A stretch of 64,000 bases of DNA from Anolis sagrei (lineage: Eukaryota; Chordata; Lepidosauria; Squamata; Anolidae): assembly GCF_037176765.1 (NCBI RefSeq), contig NC_090022.1, positions 61,025,209-61,089,208 of the forward strand, in the 5' to 3' direction. Of the stretch, positions 45,601-51,160 are shown piece after piece. A program made the translations under genes and the position numbers. Each line of letters begins with the position of its first letter. The first letter of the stretch is position 1. Below the pieces are notes generated by a model. It saw only the letters and a program-made list of their open reading frames with translations. It had not been told where the DNA came from and ran no database searches.

Positions 45601-47863
45601 ACAATGGACTCTAGTCCTGTACAAATCAAATACAGTGTGGCTGCAGAATGATAAGAGTACTGATACCACTCCAATGGGCATGCAAACCCAGAAACTTGTT
45701 GATCTTGGTGTTGTCTACATTTTCTAACCTAAAGCCACAATAAAGTATTACTGCCATAGCATTATTGTCTGCCTCAGACAAAAAAAACCAGTGCCTTTAG
45801 GCCTTTGACAAAGTTGACATACAACTTTGGAGTGTGTAATTTGATTTGTGTTTTGTTGTGGATTTCTGAACGTGTGGCATGACTTCCAGGAGAAAATACT
45901 GCATTTGAAATTATTGGCCAGTTGTGCTTGTAGTTTTCTATCTTGGACAGTTCATTCAGACATGAAAGATGTTTAATTGATACTGAAATCACCAGGGCAT
46001 GTATGTGTAGATTACTTCTTTAGTATGGCACCACTTTTCAATGTGCTTTCAGGCAATTCTGAGTGCACATAAGATTTTAAAGTGACAACTAGCAGTGTTC
46101 AGATTCTTTCTTAGTAGGTTGGGATTTTGCCAATAAATGCATAGATGTATTGTTACCAAATGTATGCTTCTCCTGGGGGGAAAAGGTAATAGAATTATTT
46201 GGTTTGTGATCTTTACTGTGTAATGGTCAAAATAGGACCATGGAAATGGAATCTTGATACAAAAGTACTTTAGGCAACTAAGAAGGAATATATTAATGAA
46301 TGAAGAAAGAGGAAAATACAGCTTGCATATAATTAAGTGTGCCTGTTTTGATTTATCTGCTGGCTATTTTTAGAGGCAGATGTCTATAGTTCCAGACATC
46401 CTCCTGGGATTGCTTTAATAAGTGGGATTCCATGTAGTGTTAGATTTCCACAGTAAAATCTGTGCTTTCTAGAATTACCCTTTTCCTACATTGCTGTTTT
46501 CCTATATGATCACATTTCTTCTCTTTTTTAAAAGAAAAAATGCCCATCAGAGTGATTGACCTATTCACTGTCAAACCTCTGGATAAGAAAACCATACTTG
46601 AAAATGCAAGAGCAACCAAAGGCAGAATTATCACTGTGGAAGACCATTATTATGAAGGTGAGTCAACTTAAGCAAAAACATATTCAGCATACAAATATGC
46701 TGCCAATCCTTTTTCCAGTTCCTGTTCATTTATATGGCTATCTTTGCAAGTTCTGTGTTGTGTCTCTCATTATGGTCAATGGAATCACCTGTGAGGAAAC
46801 TACTTCCCCCTTCTGTTGAAATAAATAACTCATAAGACTTGTGGCATAATATGCAATTTGGTAAATGTGCATCAGATGAGTCACTAAATCCTCGATCCTT
46901 GGGGTGTTCAACTGTGTGGCAACCAGTGGCCTGTCCCCCTCCCACATATTCCCTGTTGCTACACCTTTGAGTGCACCAAAATACCTTCTTTTTCTTCCAT
47001 TTCCCCACCAGTCTGACAACTCCAACTGACATGGTTTCGCATTATATGATTTTGGGAGGAAAAGAGGGTCTTTGAGAGGGTGTTAGAGTTAGGAAGTTAA
47101 AAGGCATTTGGATGCTTGACAATTTTTTGTCATGTTTTGCCCAAAAATCTTTAATGAGGTGGGTTTTAGGGAATTTTGAGGACTGATGGGCAGTTACAGT
47201 AGAGAGGGCCACAGGCCATCCGTTTTCTACCCAGTTGAGTCTGAAAGGTGTCTCTTGATTCTCAGCTCTTCTGTCCTTTTGTTATCCTACATCACTTCTT
47301 GGAGATAATTTCTTGAATCTGGGCCTCAACAGCATAAATCTTGCTTTTGGAAAACGTTTTAGGGGAAACAACAACAACAACAACAACAACAATATACTCA
47401 GCTTTATCTCCCCCGAAGGGCACTCAAAGTGGCTTAACATAAAAACGTAATCATAATAATTTAATATACACAAATATACAAACATAAAAACAGGATTAAA
47501 TATGAACAGTATTTTTTTAAAAATCCAGTTAAAAACTGGGACAAGCAGTTCAGTCACCTTTCTAATCTCCCTGATTTGTCCATTGTTTTCTTTTTTGCTA
47601 GCTGCATTAAGCAGCATATGAAGAAATAAAGCCTGCCAGACTTGGACTTAACTGTTGTGTATCATCTTTCCATAGGTGGCATTGGAGAAGCTGTCTGTGC
47701 TGCTGTTGTGGGAGAACCAGGGATCACTGTTACCCGCTTGGCTGTGTCCCATGTCCCAAGAAGTGGGAAACCGGCTGAGCTGCTTAGGATGTTTGGCATT
47801 GATAAGGAAGGCATCATCCAGGCAGTGAAGATGGCAGTGTCCAAATCCAGAAATGCAGAATAG
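8337..47863 (+). CDS. TKT: Transketolase, complete 14-exon gene
   Basis: Exons: 8337-8443, 22152-22269, 23387-23500, 24773-24870, 33282-33473, 35146-35264, 38406-38599, 40188-40352, 42242-42398, 43308-43438, 44112-44195, 44760-44853, 46535-46657, 47676-47863. Together they give 1884 nt, 627 residues plus TAG, against 623 in human. All introns are GT-AG and all phases agree. The enzyme moves two-carbon ketol units between sugar phosphates in the non-oxidative pentose phosphate pathway, as a cytosolic homodimer using thiamine diphosphate and a divalent metal. Key residues sit at human numbering: H37, H77, H110, D155 (GDGE), N185, H258, R318, E366 (IAEQNM), H416, D424 and R474. The segment missing in TKTL1 is present, and the introns exclude a TKTL2-like retrocopy, so this is the TKT orthologue. 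The C-terminus is slightly longer (ends KSRNAE). Confidence 0.97.
8622..8743. mobile_element. Palindromic hAT-type MITE, CAGGCATGGGC-end variant (122 bp)
   Basis: Inverted ends CAGGTATGGGCAAACTTCAG and their complement enclose a core containing TTTTGGACTT and AGTTGAAGTCCAAAACACC. It is 13 bp shorter than the usual 135-bp copies. The 8-bp flanks are ATCTACTC and GAGTAGAT, exact reverse complements rather than direct repeats. Confidence 0.75.
9007..9209. mobile_element. Foldback element with 12-bp target duplication
   Basis: The element has long inverted arms. The left half reads GGCTATATGGCCATGTTCTA with ATCTCCTGATGTTTCATCTG, and the right half is its complement. The direct 12-bp repeat ATCCTAGGATGT (8995-9006 and 9210-9221) flanks it exactly. 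It is 203 bp with no coding capacity. Relatives are at 11044-11439, 22918-23086 and 27030-27128. It sits inside a degraded copy of the CATCTACACTGTAG-end MITE. Confidence 0.8.
9357..9557. mobile_element. Palindromic MITE, CATCTACACTGTAG-end family
   Basis: A full but diverged copy with inverted arms. Left: CTACATCTGCACTCTAGAAT and GGAATCCTTGGAGTTGTAGT. Right: GCCATGGCAGCTAAAGTGGT and GCCTAGGTGCAC. The centre carries the GTCAGAGAAGGCTAAA segment shared by the family. Confidence 0.75.
9661..10313. mobile_element. Palindromic MITE split by a CR1 insertion
   Basis: The left arm (9661-9754, with GTAGAGTTAATGCACTTTGA) and right arm (about 10205-10313, with TGGCAGTTAATGTGGTGTCA) are two halves of one CATCTACACTGTAG-end MITE. 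A CR1 3' end lies between them. The MITE is therefore older than this CR1 copy. Confidence 0.75.
9755..10200 (-). mobile_element. CR1 LINE 3' end (minus)
   Basis: Begins with the TCATAGAATCATAGAGTTGG terminus. The minus strand encodes a long piece of the ORF2 C-terminus: [20 protein letters not shown], then [11 protein letters not shown] and [17 protein letters not shown]. This is one of the best preserved LINE pieces in the window and hence relatively young, although 5'-truncated. Confidence 0.85.
10964..11607. mobile_element. Palindromic MITE split by a foldback element
   Basis: The left part (10964-11043, GGTGCATCTTCACTGTAGAA and CACCACTTTAACTTCCATGA) and right part (11454-11607, GCATGGCAGTTCAAGTGGTA and ACAATGTAGATTCACCCTG) are one MITE. 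A 396-bp foldback element interrupts it at 11044-11439. Confidence 0.75.
11044..11439. mobile_element. Foldback element with 14-bp target duplication
   Basis: The direct 14-bp repeat ACTGTAGTCTTACA lies at 11030-11043 and 11440-11453. The inverted arms are those of the 9007-9209 copy. The unique middle (about 11190-11340, with GAAAGAACTCTTGTCTGTTG) is longer than in other copies, so this is probably closest to the complete form. Target duplications of 12, 14 and 10 bp among copies do not fit the fixed 8 bp of hAT. Confidence 0.8.
13506..13729. mobile_element. Palindromic MITE, CATCTACACTGTAG-end family
   Basis: A nearly complete copy with GCATCTACACTGTAGAATGA at the left and AGTGGTGTCAAACTGAATTC at the right. 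The central part AGAGAAGGCTAAATGCCTTG is typical of the family. Confidence 0.8.
14112..14215 (-). repeat. (TTTG)n microsatellite with L2-like LINE tail
   Basis: A TTTG run (14112-14142) is followed by TATATACCGCTTTTCTCACC and GGGGGACTCAAGGCAGTTCA. These are the 3' terminal motifs of the L2-like family on the minus strand. The microsatellite probably grew from the LINE tail. Confidence 0.65.
14329..14372. repeat. Perfect 20-bp hairpin with a TTTT loop
   Basis: 14329-14348 is the exact reverse complement of 14353-14372, separated by TTTT. After one mismatch three more pairs can form. It does not belong to any MITE recognised here. Confidence 0.97.
15116..15250. mobile_element. 135-bp palindromic hAT-type MITE, CAGGCATGGGC-end variant
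   Basis: Ends are CAGGCATGGGCAAACTGTAG and GTTTGCCCATGTCTG. Flanks ATCTACAC (15108-15115) and ATCTAGGC (15251-15258) match at six of eight positions, an aged 8-bp target duplication. Length is exactly 135 bp, as in other copies. Confidence 0.85.
15251..15440. mobile_element. Palindromic MITE, CATCTACACTGTAG-end family
   Basis: Follows directly on the 135-bp MITE, which was inserted in or next to its left end. It retains TAATTAATGCAGTTCGATAC and, at the right, GGCAGTTAAAATGGTGTCAA. Confidence 0.75.
17206..17340. mobile_element. 135-bp palindromic hAT-type MITE, CAGGCATGGGC-end variant
   Basis: Ends are CTGGCATGGGCAAACTTTGG and GCCCATGTCTG. Flanks GTTTAGGG (17198-17205) and CTTTAGGG (17341-17348) match at seven of eight positions. 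The core reads TTTTGGACTTCAATTCCCAC and GGAGTTGAAGTCCAAAA. Confidence 0.88.
19322..19372. repeat. (ATT)n microsatellite
   Basis: An ATT trinucleotide run of about 16 units in AT-rich surroundings. Confidence 0.95.
20757..21043 (+). mobile_element. Sauria-type SINE interrupted by a (TA)n run
   Basis: 20757-20830 matches the tRNA-like head (GACTCTGGAGACCAGGATTC, a B-box-like region). 20871-21043 carries the body and tail (ACCACTGGGTGACCTTGGAC, CTCCTCTGAACAAATCTTGC, GGTCACTATAAGTTGCAAAT). These are diagnostic of the squamate Sauria SINE. A (TA)n array at 20831-20870 separates them. Confidence 0.8.
21325..21459. mobile_element. 135-bp palindromic hAT-type MITE, CAGTGGTTCTC-end variant
   Basis: Perfect inverted ends CAGTGGTTCTCAACCTGTGG. 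Flanks CATTCATC (21317-21324) and CATTAATT (21460-21467) match at six of eight positions. The core reads TTTTGGCCTACAACTCCCAG and GGAGTTGAAGGCCAAAACAT. Confidence 0.88.
22152..22269 (+). CDS. TKT: TKT exon 2
   Basis: Encodes residues 36-75, [11 protein letters not shown]...RFILSK, including H37 next to the cofactor and substrate site. Acceptor TTGCAG|C; donor AAG|GTAAGT; ends in phase 0. Confidence 0.96.
22918..23086. mobile_element. Foldback element with 10-bp target duplication
   Basis: The direct repeat ATATTATCTC flanks it (22908-22917 and 23087-23096). The right arm reads CATAGATGCAGGTGAAATAT and GGAACATGGCCATATAGCCT, as in the copies at 9007 and 11044. The left arm is shorter. It lies in TKT intron 2. 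Confidence 0.75.
23387..23500 (+). CDS. TKT: TKT exon 3
   Basis: Exactly 38 codons, residues 76-113, from [10 protein letters not shown] to EGHPVP, with H77 and H110. The acceptor is preceded by a T-rich tract; donor CCA|GTGAGT. Its presence separates this gene from TKTL1, which lacks a segment in this area. Confidence 0.96.
23846..24009 (+). other. Candidate cryptic or frame-shifting exon in TKT intron 3
   Basis: A good acceptor (pyrimidine tract and CCTAG) is followed by 164 nt open in the frame continuing from exon 3, with a strong AT|GTGAGC donor. The length is not a multiple of three; joined to exon 4 it would meet a stop within a few codons. No homology to transketolase was recognised. 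It could be a regulatory cassette exon or chance. Confidence 0.3.
24773..24870 (+). CDS. TKT: TKT exon 4
   Basis: Encodes [20 protein letters not shown]... to FDRS, residues 114-145 and two bases of Ser146, containing the Gly-rich cofactor-domain segment. Acceptor TTTTAG|AAA; donor CAG|GTAACT. Confidence 0.96.
29040..29262 (+). mobile_element. 5S-Sauria SINE (5S rRNA-derived head)
   Basis: The head resembles 5S rRNA: GATCCTGGCTGGTCCTGGAA, then GCTGAGAAGGATCAG and GTTAATACCTGGATGGAAGA, which includes the internal control region. The rest is the Sauria SINE body and tail (GAAAACCCTGTGAAATTCTT, ACTGCCATAAGTTGACAGGT, CTTGAAGGCACCTACACACA). This chimeric SINE is known from squamates including Anolis. 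Confidence 0.82.
29335..29945 (-). mobile_element. L2-like LINE, 3' portion
   Basis: It parallels the 6160-6890 copy. Near 29340-29390 it has TTTTTGTACCCTGCCCCCAT and ACTTGGGGCAGCTTATAGAG. Near 29790-29870 it has AAGGGGCTACCACAGAGAAG and GTCCCCACCAACTGAGCTTG, the end of the decayed ORF on the minus strand. Confidence 0.72.
30955..31225 (+). mobile_element. CR1 LINE 3' end (plus)
   Basis: Plus-strand reading resembles the CR1 ORF2 tail and 3' UTR: GGATTCAAATTGCAAGAAAA, GAGATTCCACTTACATGTTA, then GGGGTTAGACTAGATGTAGT and an ending TATGACTCTGTAG. It is an old, 5'-truncated copy in the opposite orientation to most CR1 here. Confidence 0.7.
32398..33000 (-). mobile_element. CR1 LINE 3' end (minus)
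   Basis: Starts with ATAGAATCCTAGAGTTGGAA and GGGCCATCCAGTCCAGATCC. The minus strand encodes [20 protein letters not shown] and later [16 protein letters not shown], the CR1 ORF2 C-terminus with several frame losses. It ends about 280 bp before TKT exon 5. Confidence 0.8.
33282..33473 (+). CDS. TKT: TKT exon 5
   Basis: Encodes residues 146-209. It holds the thiamine-diphosphate/metal motif GDGE (G154-E157, D155 the metal ligand) and N185 in DINRLGQ. The donor GG|GTATGT is the first unit of a GTAT/GCAT tetranucleotide repeat reaching about 33498. Confidence 0.96.
34248..35028. mobile_element. 781-bp TA-flanked inverted-repeat transposon with internal GTCTTATAC repeats
   Basis: Left end CCGTATATTCTGGCGTATAA and right end (complement) TCGTATATTCCGACATATAA are matching inverted repeats, each bordered by TA, as for Tc1/mariner-type insertion. 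GTCTTATA or close variants recur about ten times, mainly at 34310-34430 and 34930-35015. No transposase frame is visible. Superfamily is inferred from the TA flanks only. Confidence 0.7.
35146..35264 (+). CDS. TKT: TKT exon 6
   Basis: Encodes [20 protein letters not shown] through FKGKGIT, residues 210-249 plus one base. Acceptor TTCCTAG|C; donor CCG|GTAAGG. The exon lies about 120 bp after the end of the TA-flanked transposon at 34248-35028. Confidence 0.96.
35265..38405. other. TKT intron 6
   Basis: No further exon was seen. Near 35710-35790 a short stretch (GGACTACAACTCCCAGCATT) resembles the core of the palindromic MITEs and may be an old fragment. 38033-38133 is an L2-like LINE tail (plus) with (AAAT)n. 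The rest is unique-looking AT-rich DNA. Confidence 0.55.
38033..38133 (+). repeat. L2-like LINE 3' tail and (AAAT)n microsatellite
   Basis: GACTGAGTCCCTCCTCGGAG and GGGGTATAAAAACTCTAAAT are the LINE terminal motifs in plus orientation. They run into about ten AAAT units at 38088-38133, consistent with a LINE tail that expanded. Confidence 0.75.
38406..38599 (+). CDS. TKT: TKT exon 7
   Basis: Encodes residues 250-314, [16 protein letters not shown]... to NYKTGEK, including H258. This joins the N-terminal cofactor domain to the middle Pyr domain and is the least conserved part of the protein. Acceptor CCACAG|GT; donor AAG|GTACTA. Confidence 0.95.
38930..39615 (+). mobile_element. BovB/RTE-like LINE 3' end
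   Basis: Broken plus-strand frames give [16 protein letters not shown] near 39020, [12 protein letters not shown] near 39230 and [14 protein letters not shown] near 39280. This pattern matches the end of RTE-BovB reverse transcriptases. The terminus GAGTTCGACTTGATGACGGT followed by an A-rich tail also fits. Many stops; an old copy. It lies in TKT intron 7. Confidence 0.68.
40188..40352 (+). CDS. TKT: TKT exon 8
   Basis: Exactly 55 codons, residues 315-369, from [17 protein letters not shown] to IAEQNM. E366 is the catalytic glutamate that activates the cofactor aminopyrimidine. R318 is also present. Donor ATG|GTAAGT. Confidence 0.97.
40546..40619. repeat. CTTT/CCTT pyrimidine microsatellite
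   Basis: TTCCTTCC units pass into about eleven CTTT units, a pure pyrimidine run on the plus strand, about 200 bp downstream of TKT exon 8. Confidence 0.95.
41600..42165 (+). mobile_element. L1-like LINE 3' end
   Basis: Plus-strand frames around 41780-42020 give a run resembling the L1 ORF2 C-terminus: AINSS-like sequence, [10 protein letters not shown]-like sequence after one shift, then [20 protein letters not shown], ending in a stop near 42022. A 3' UTR and AAATAAAAATG tail follow. It is 5'-truncated and stops about 75 bp before TKT exon 9. Confidence 0.7.
42242..42398 (+). CDS. TKT: TKT exon 9
   Basis: Encodes [16 protein letters not shown]... to SHCGVSI, residues 370-421 plus one base, with H416. 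The acceptor follows TCTTCACAG. An L1-like LINE end finishes about 75 bp upstream. Confidence 0.96.
42643..42690. repeat. (ATT)n microsatellite
   Basis: About 15 ATT units after a GTT run. It lies between TKT exons 9 and 10; the following 300 bp resemble a decayed LINE tail but were not assigned. Confidence 0.93.
43308..43438 (+). CDS. TKT: TKT exon 10
   Basis: Encodes [20 protein letters not shown]... to LAANTK, residues 422-465, with D424. Acceptor TTTAAG|GT; donor AAG|GTCTGT. Confidence 0.96.
43597..43625. repeat. (TTTA)n microsatellite
   Basis: About seven TTTA units in TKT intron 10, probably the relic of an L2-like LINE tail. Confidence 0.9.
44112..44195 (+). CDS. TKT: TKT exon 11
   Basis: Exactly 28 codons, residues 466-493, [12 protein letters not shown]... 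to VGQAK, with phosphate-binding R474. Donor AAG|GTGAGT. Confidence 0.96.
44760..44853 (+). CDS. TKT: TKT exon 12
   Basis: Encodes [19 protein letters not shown]... to EQLKK, residues 494-524 plus one base, in the C-terminal domain. The acceptor is CATCAG|GTG. The donor AAAG|GTTCGA departs from consensus at +3 and +4, yet the position is fixed by homology and phase (KKEK across the junction). Confidence 0.95.
44854..46534. other. TKT intron 12, nothing recognised
   Basis: 1.7 kb without any repeat family, exon or RNA gene I can name. AT-rich, with no long simple run. Confidence 0.5.
46535..46657 (+). CDS. TKT: TKT exon 13
   Basis: Encodes [20 protein letters not shown]... to VEDHYYE, residues 525-565 plus one base. 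Acceptor TTTTAAAAG; donor GAAG|GTGAGT. Confidence 0.96.
47371..47530 (-). mobile_element. (CAA)n run and L2-like LINE tail
   Basis: CAA repeats at 47371-47391 are followed by TACTCAGCTTTATCTCCCCC and GGGCACTCAAAGTGGCTTAA, the L2-like 3' terminus on the minus strand. It lies in the last TKT intron, about 150 bp before exon 14. Confidence 0.65.
47676..47863 (+). CDS. TKT: TKT exon 14, end of coding sequence
   Basis: Encodes [20 protein letters not shown]... to the end, residues 566-627, then TAG at 47861-47863. The tail reads [10 protein letters not shown], a few residues longer than in human TKT. The 3' UTR is short, about 150 nt. Confidence 0.96.
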
Positions 47864-47988
47864 CTTGGATCATATTCCCATTGTGCAATGATAAAACAGT
47901 GTTTGGGTTTTTTTTGAAAAAACCATACTGAAACATTCAAACACATGTTTCAAATTCTATGCGAAGAGTATTAATGAGAGAGCCTTCT

Positions 47989-48000
47989 AATAAAAATAAA
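47989..48000 (+). promoter_or_regulatory. TKT polyadenylation signals
   Basis: Two AATAAA hexamers lie at 47989-47994 and 47995-48000, 126-137 nt after the stop. Cleavage is expected near 48010-48025, followed by a T/G-containing stretch. Confidence 0.8.
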
Positions 48001-48724
48001 TGTTTGGGGAATACAACAATGTCTCATTATTTTGACAGCAAGTGTTATTTTGAGGGCGTATTTAAAAATTCACATTCTCAGAAAATAATGTACAAGGCAT
48101 AAAATAGCAATATCCAAATTATATCACCTCTCCCAAATCATTACATTGTGATACTGTAGTGTCATTGCTGTTTGTACCACAGTATTATTTTTCTCTCTTC
48201 GTTAAACATTTCTGAGATAATAGGCTAGGCTGCTAAAAACTGATTTCCCAACTCCATACAATAAGGTAACCTTTCACATTTCACTATTGTAGCACTATAA
48301 CTGACTCCATTATATGGCTTCATGAGATTTGTAGTTTGAGGAAGATGTAGAAGACTTCTCTGACTAAATAAACCTAAACTGCAAATCCTATAATTCCATA
48401 AGATGTTTTCATAGCAGTTTTCATGGAATTGTGGCATTATAGTAAAGTAAAAAGGTCCAAGGACATAACATGAATCTTTTGTTTAAACCATTTGCCTTGT
48501 TTCTGCTACTTGCCTTGAGGATGCAGTAATATTTTTCTTCCATATTGACAAATATAAGGGATGTAAGTCAAACAGATAAAACATTAAGATGTTTTAATAT
48601 ACTTTCCCTGTATTCTATTTGTATTTTCTAGCCACTTATCATCTGCCTCAGTACATCCAATCTGCTGGGCCACATCAGTGCAGATGTCAGGAGAAAGCAA
48701 AGAACTATGTGTTTTGGTTTAGAC

Positions 48725-48859
48725 CAGTGGTTCTCAACCTGTGGGTCCCCAGATGTTTTGGCCTTCAACTCCCAGAAATCCTAACAGCTGGTAAACTGGC
48801 TGGGATTTCTGGGAGTTATAGGCCAAAACACCTGGGGGCCCACAGGTTGAGAACCACTC
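48725..48859. mobile_element. 135-bp palindromic hAT-type MITE, CAGTGGTTCTC-end variant
   Basis: Ends are CAGTGGTTCTCAACCTGTGG and GGTTGAGAACCACTC. Flanks GTTTAGAC (48717-48724) and GTCTAGAA (48860-48867) match at six of eight positions. Same length and core as 178-312 and 21325-21459. Confidence 0.87.
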
Positions 48860-49689
48860 GTCTAGAAAGACCAAGGGCGATATCTCTCTATTCCTTGCCC
48901 TATCCTGCTGTAGTGACTGAGCTGGACTATTTGGGCTTGCTCCAGCCTTTATTCCTTTCAAGCAAATGGTGCCCATGGACCATTTGTCCTTGGGCAGTTC
49001 TGGTTTTTGTGCTCTATTATTCACTTGTTCAGTCATCTTTGCTTGGAGCAAGGTTTAGCATGCAATCTCAAGTGTACAGGGAAATTATTCAGAAGAGACT
49101 GAAAGCAAACAGAACTTTATTATTTATTCATTATATTTATCTCTTGCTCTTTGAACAATTCATGGAGGCTAGCATGTTGTTTCCAGATGGTTTCTCATTC
49201 AGGGCCAGACTTCAGCATTTGGGTTTCTCTATTGAATGTCAATTGCTGAGGAAGGTGAACAGGATGATGAAATTGAACTGCCTGCTTTCCATAATCATCT
49301 GCTCTGACTATGTGGCAATCAAATGTTGACCTAGATATCCTTCAGGTTAAAGGTAGCTCATTCCTAATTTCTTGAAATGCATGTGTCCTCTACACAGAGC
49401 TTGCTAGCTGCCAACATTAAAATAAATAGGATAATTTCATACCTTTCAATGACAACATATCTATAACATAATTTTAAATTTGCGTTCAGGTCAACATTCA
49501 AAAGAACAAAAGCAAAATGCATACTATTACTATTGAAAACATTGTTTCCTGGATTTTTTTTGTTGAGAAAAATAGTTTTAATTCAACTTGAAATAGTGTC
49601 AGAGGAGTGGTTAGATTTTTCCAGGAATACAGCCAAATACCCCAAACGCACCAAGATGCTGTGAAATCATCGAAGTACTGCAGGGTGAA

Positions 49690-49855
49690 CTTTGATTAGT
49701 ATTTGAATGAGAGAACAGTAACCAATACCAGATGCTGAAGAGTATATTTCAGAGAAAGAAACCAGCAAAACCTTTGAGTATTTCTTGCCTTTAAAAACCC
49801 TATGAATTTAATGGAATCCTAAGTCAATAGGCTACTTGAAGGCACATACACACTC
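49690..49855 (+). mobile_element. 5S-Sauria SINE remnant
   Basis: Aligns with 29095-29262: ACCAATACCAGATGCTGAAG, AAAACCCTATGAATTTAATG, GGCTACTTGAAGGCACATAC. The 5S-like head is largely lost. An older copy than 29040-29262. Confidence 0.65.
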
Positions 49856-50055
49856 ACTTTAGCCTGTTGCTGCAAAAACAAGAAGTCCTTGTGGCATCTT
49901 AGTGACTAATAAGGATTTTTTTACACAGAGTTTTGTAGATTGCTACCCCCAAGTGCACAGCCTGAAGCCTCAGTAGGCAGATATTATATGTGGATGGGAA
50001 GATGTGGAATTTTAACAGATACAAGCTTCACCAAAAGAAATAAAGTCTTCAAAAA

Positions 50056-50061
50056 TTTATT
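50056..50061 (-). promoter_or_regulatory. Candidate TMEM40 polyadenylation signal
   Basis: On the minus strand this is AATAAA, the first such hexamer seen below the TMEM40 stop codon. It would give a 3' UTR of about 1.1 kb. Unproven; weaker variant signals may be used. Confidence 0.4.
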
Positions 50062-50684
50062 AAACAATAAACTAAAACAATTCAACAATTTCACATTCAT
50101 CCCATGGCTCTTACCAGATAAAACAAGAGTGATTTGCTCCTTATAATGGATTTCCTCTGCTTATGGGAAGACACATGCATGCAGAACAGCAAGAGGTATT
50201 CAACATAAGCCTTCTTGAAGTGGTTTAAATGCAAAAGGATTCTATCTATTTTTACTTTTCAAACATCTCTCCGAAAACTGAGCATTATAACTATAAGCCA
50301 TAGCAAAGTTTTTAAAATGTTTTCTCTGTGTTAGTAATAACTAGGTATGAGTATGGTGACAAGAAGAATCAGAGCTCACTTTATAGCAGTTCCATTGCAA
50401 GGAACAGATTTTGCCCAAATGCAATGGATCTGGGCTGTTGTATACATCTAGGTGGGCCTGTGGAAGCTTCTTTTAAGGTGCTCCATGTGCCAAGTGTTCA
50501 TGAACAGTGATTATACCATGAATGGGCTGACTTTTCCAATTCATTTTAAGAGCCTGAGAATAATGTCTAATCACATTGAGGAGCCACGACACACTCTACT
50601 TGTTGTATATCTTGATATGCAGTGATAGCCATGTTATGTGCAAAGATCCTCTGGAGCAATTGTTGTGTTAGTGGTGTTATTGTC

Positions 50685-50812
50685 AGATAAGTGCTTCTTA
50701 AAGTTTGATCCTCTGGGTGTTTTGCATTTCAACCTCAGACATAACAGCCAATTTGGCCAATGGTCAAGGAAGTTGGAACTGAAGGACCAAAGTCTGAGAA
50801 ACCGTGGTTCTA
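50685..50812. mobile_element. Old palindromic MITE in the probable TMEM40 3' UTR
   Basis: Diverged inverted arms read GTGCTTCTTAAAGTTTGATC and GGACCAAAGTCTGAGAAACC around a core like that of the 135-bp MITEs (TTTTGCATTTCAACCTCAGA). Its ends are of a third kind. Target duplication no longer readable. Confidence 0.5.
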
Positions 50813-51140
50813 ACTGATGCTAAAAACATGCACTGCCTTGTGTGAGAAACCTCGTGCACAGCTGAATACGACATAATAGAAAGAAGACAAATTGTTAGGA
50901 AAGAAACATGGAGCACTGTGACTACAATTATAATTCTCAATAGAAGGAAGAATCCTCATGCACTGTAATATATTGAGAGGAAGAAAAGAGCCATTGGAGT
51001 AGAGTTCCTTGCCCCAACTGAGAAACCCTTCAGTTACAGTTATGAAATTGTTGCTTTATATTACAAATGGCAGTCCTGGAAACATTATCTCAGTCCAGTA
51101 AGCAAACAGATACTTTATGGGGCTGTCTTGAAGTCCTCCA

Positions 51141-51160
51141 TTAGTTAACCTTTCTGAAAC
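51141..51160 (-). CDS. TMEM40: TMEM40 last coding exon
   Basis: Encodes GFRKVN and TAA (51141-51143); human ends GFRKTD. Acceptor TTGTGTAG|GT. The 3' UTR continues downward on the minus strand. Confidence 0.9.

Larger units (their letters stand above)
48020..50055. other. Interval between TKT and TMEM40 (tail to tail)
   Basis: Holds an old CATCTACACTGTAG-type MITE remnant (about 48290-48440, AACTGCAAATCCTATAATTC), the 135-bp MITE at 48725-48859 and a 5S-Sauria SINE remnant at 49690-49855. A 236-codon plus-strand frame at 48619-49329 runs through the MITE and has no recognised domain. Confidence 0.6.

Noticed and set aside
48619-49329. 236-codon plus-strand frame between TKT and TMEM40
   Set aside because: It runs through a 135-bp MITE and an AT-rich tail region, with no recognisable domain; openness is helped by the MITE's composition.
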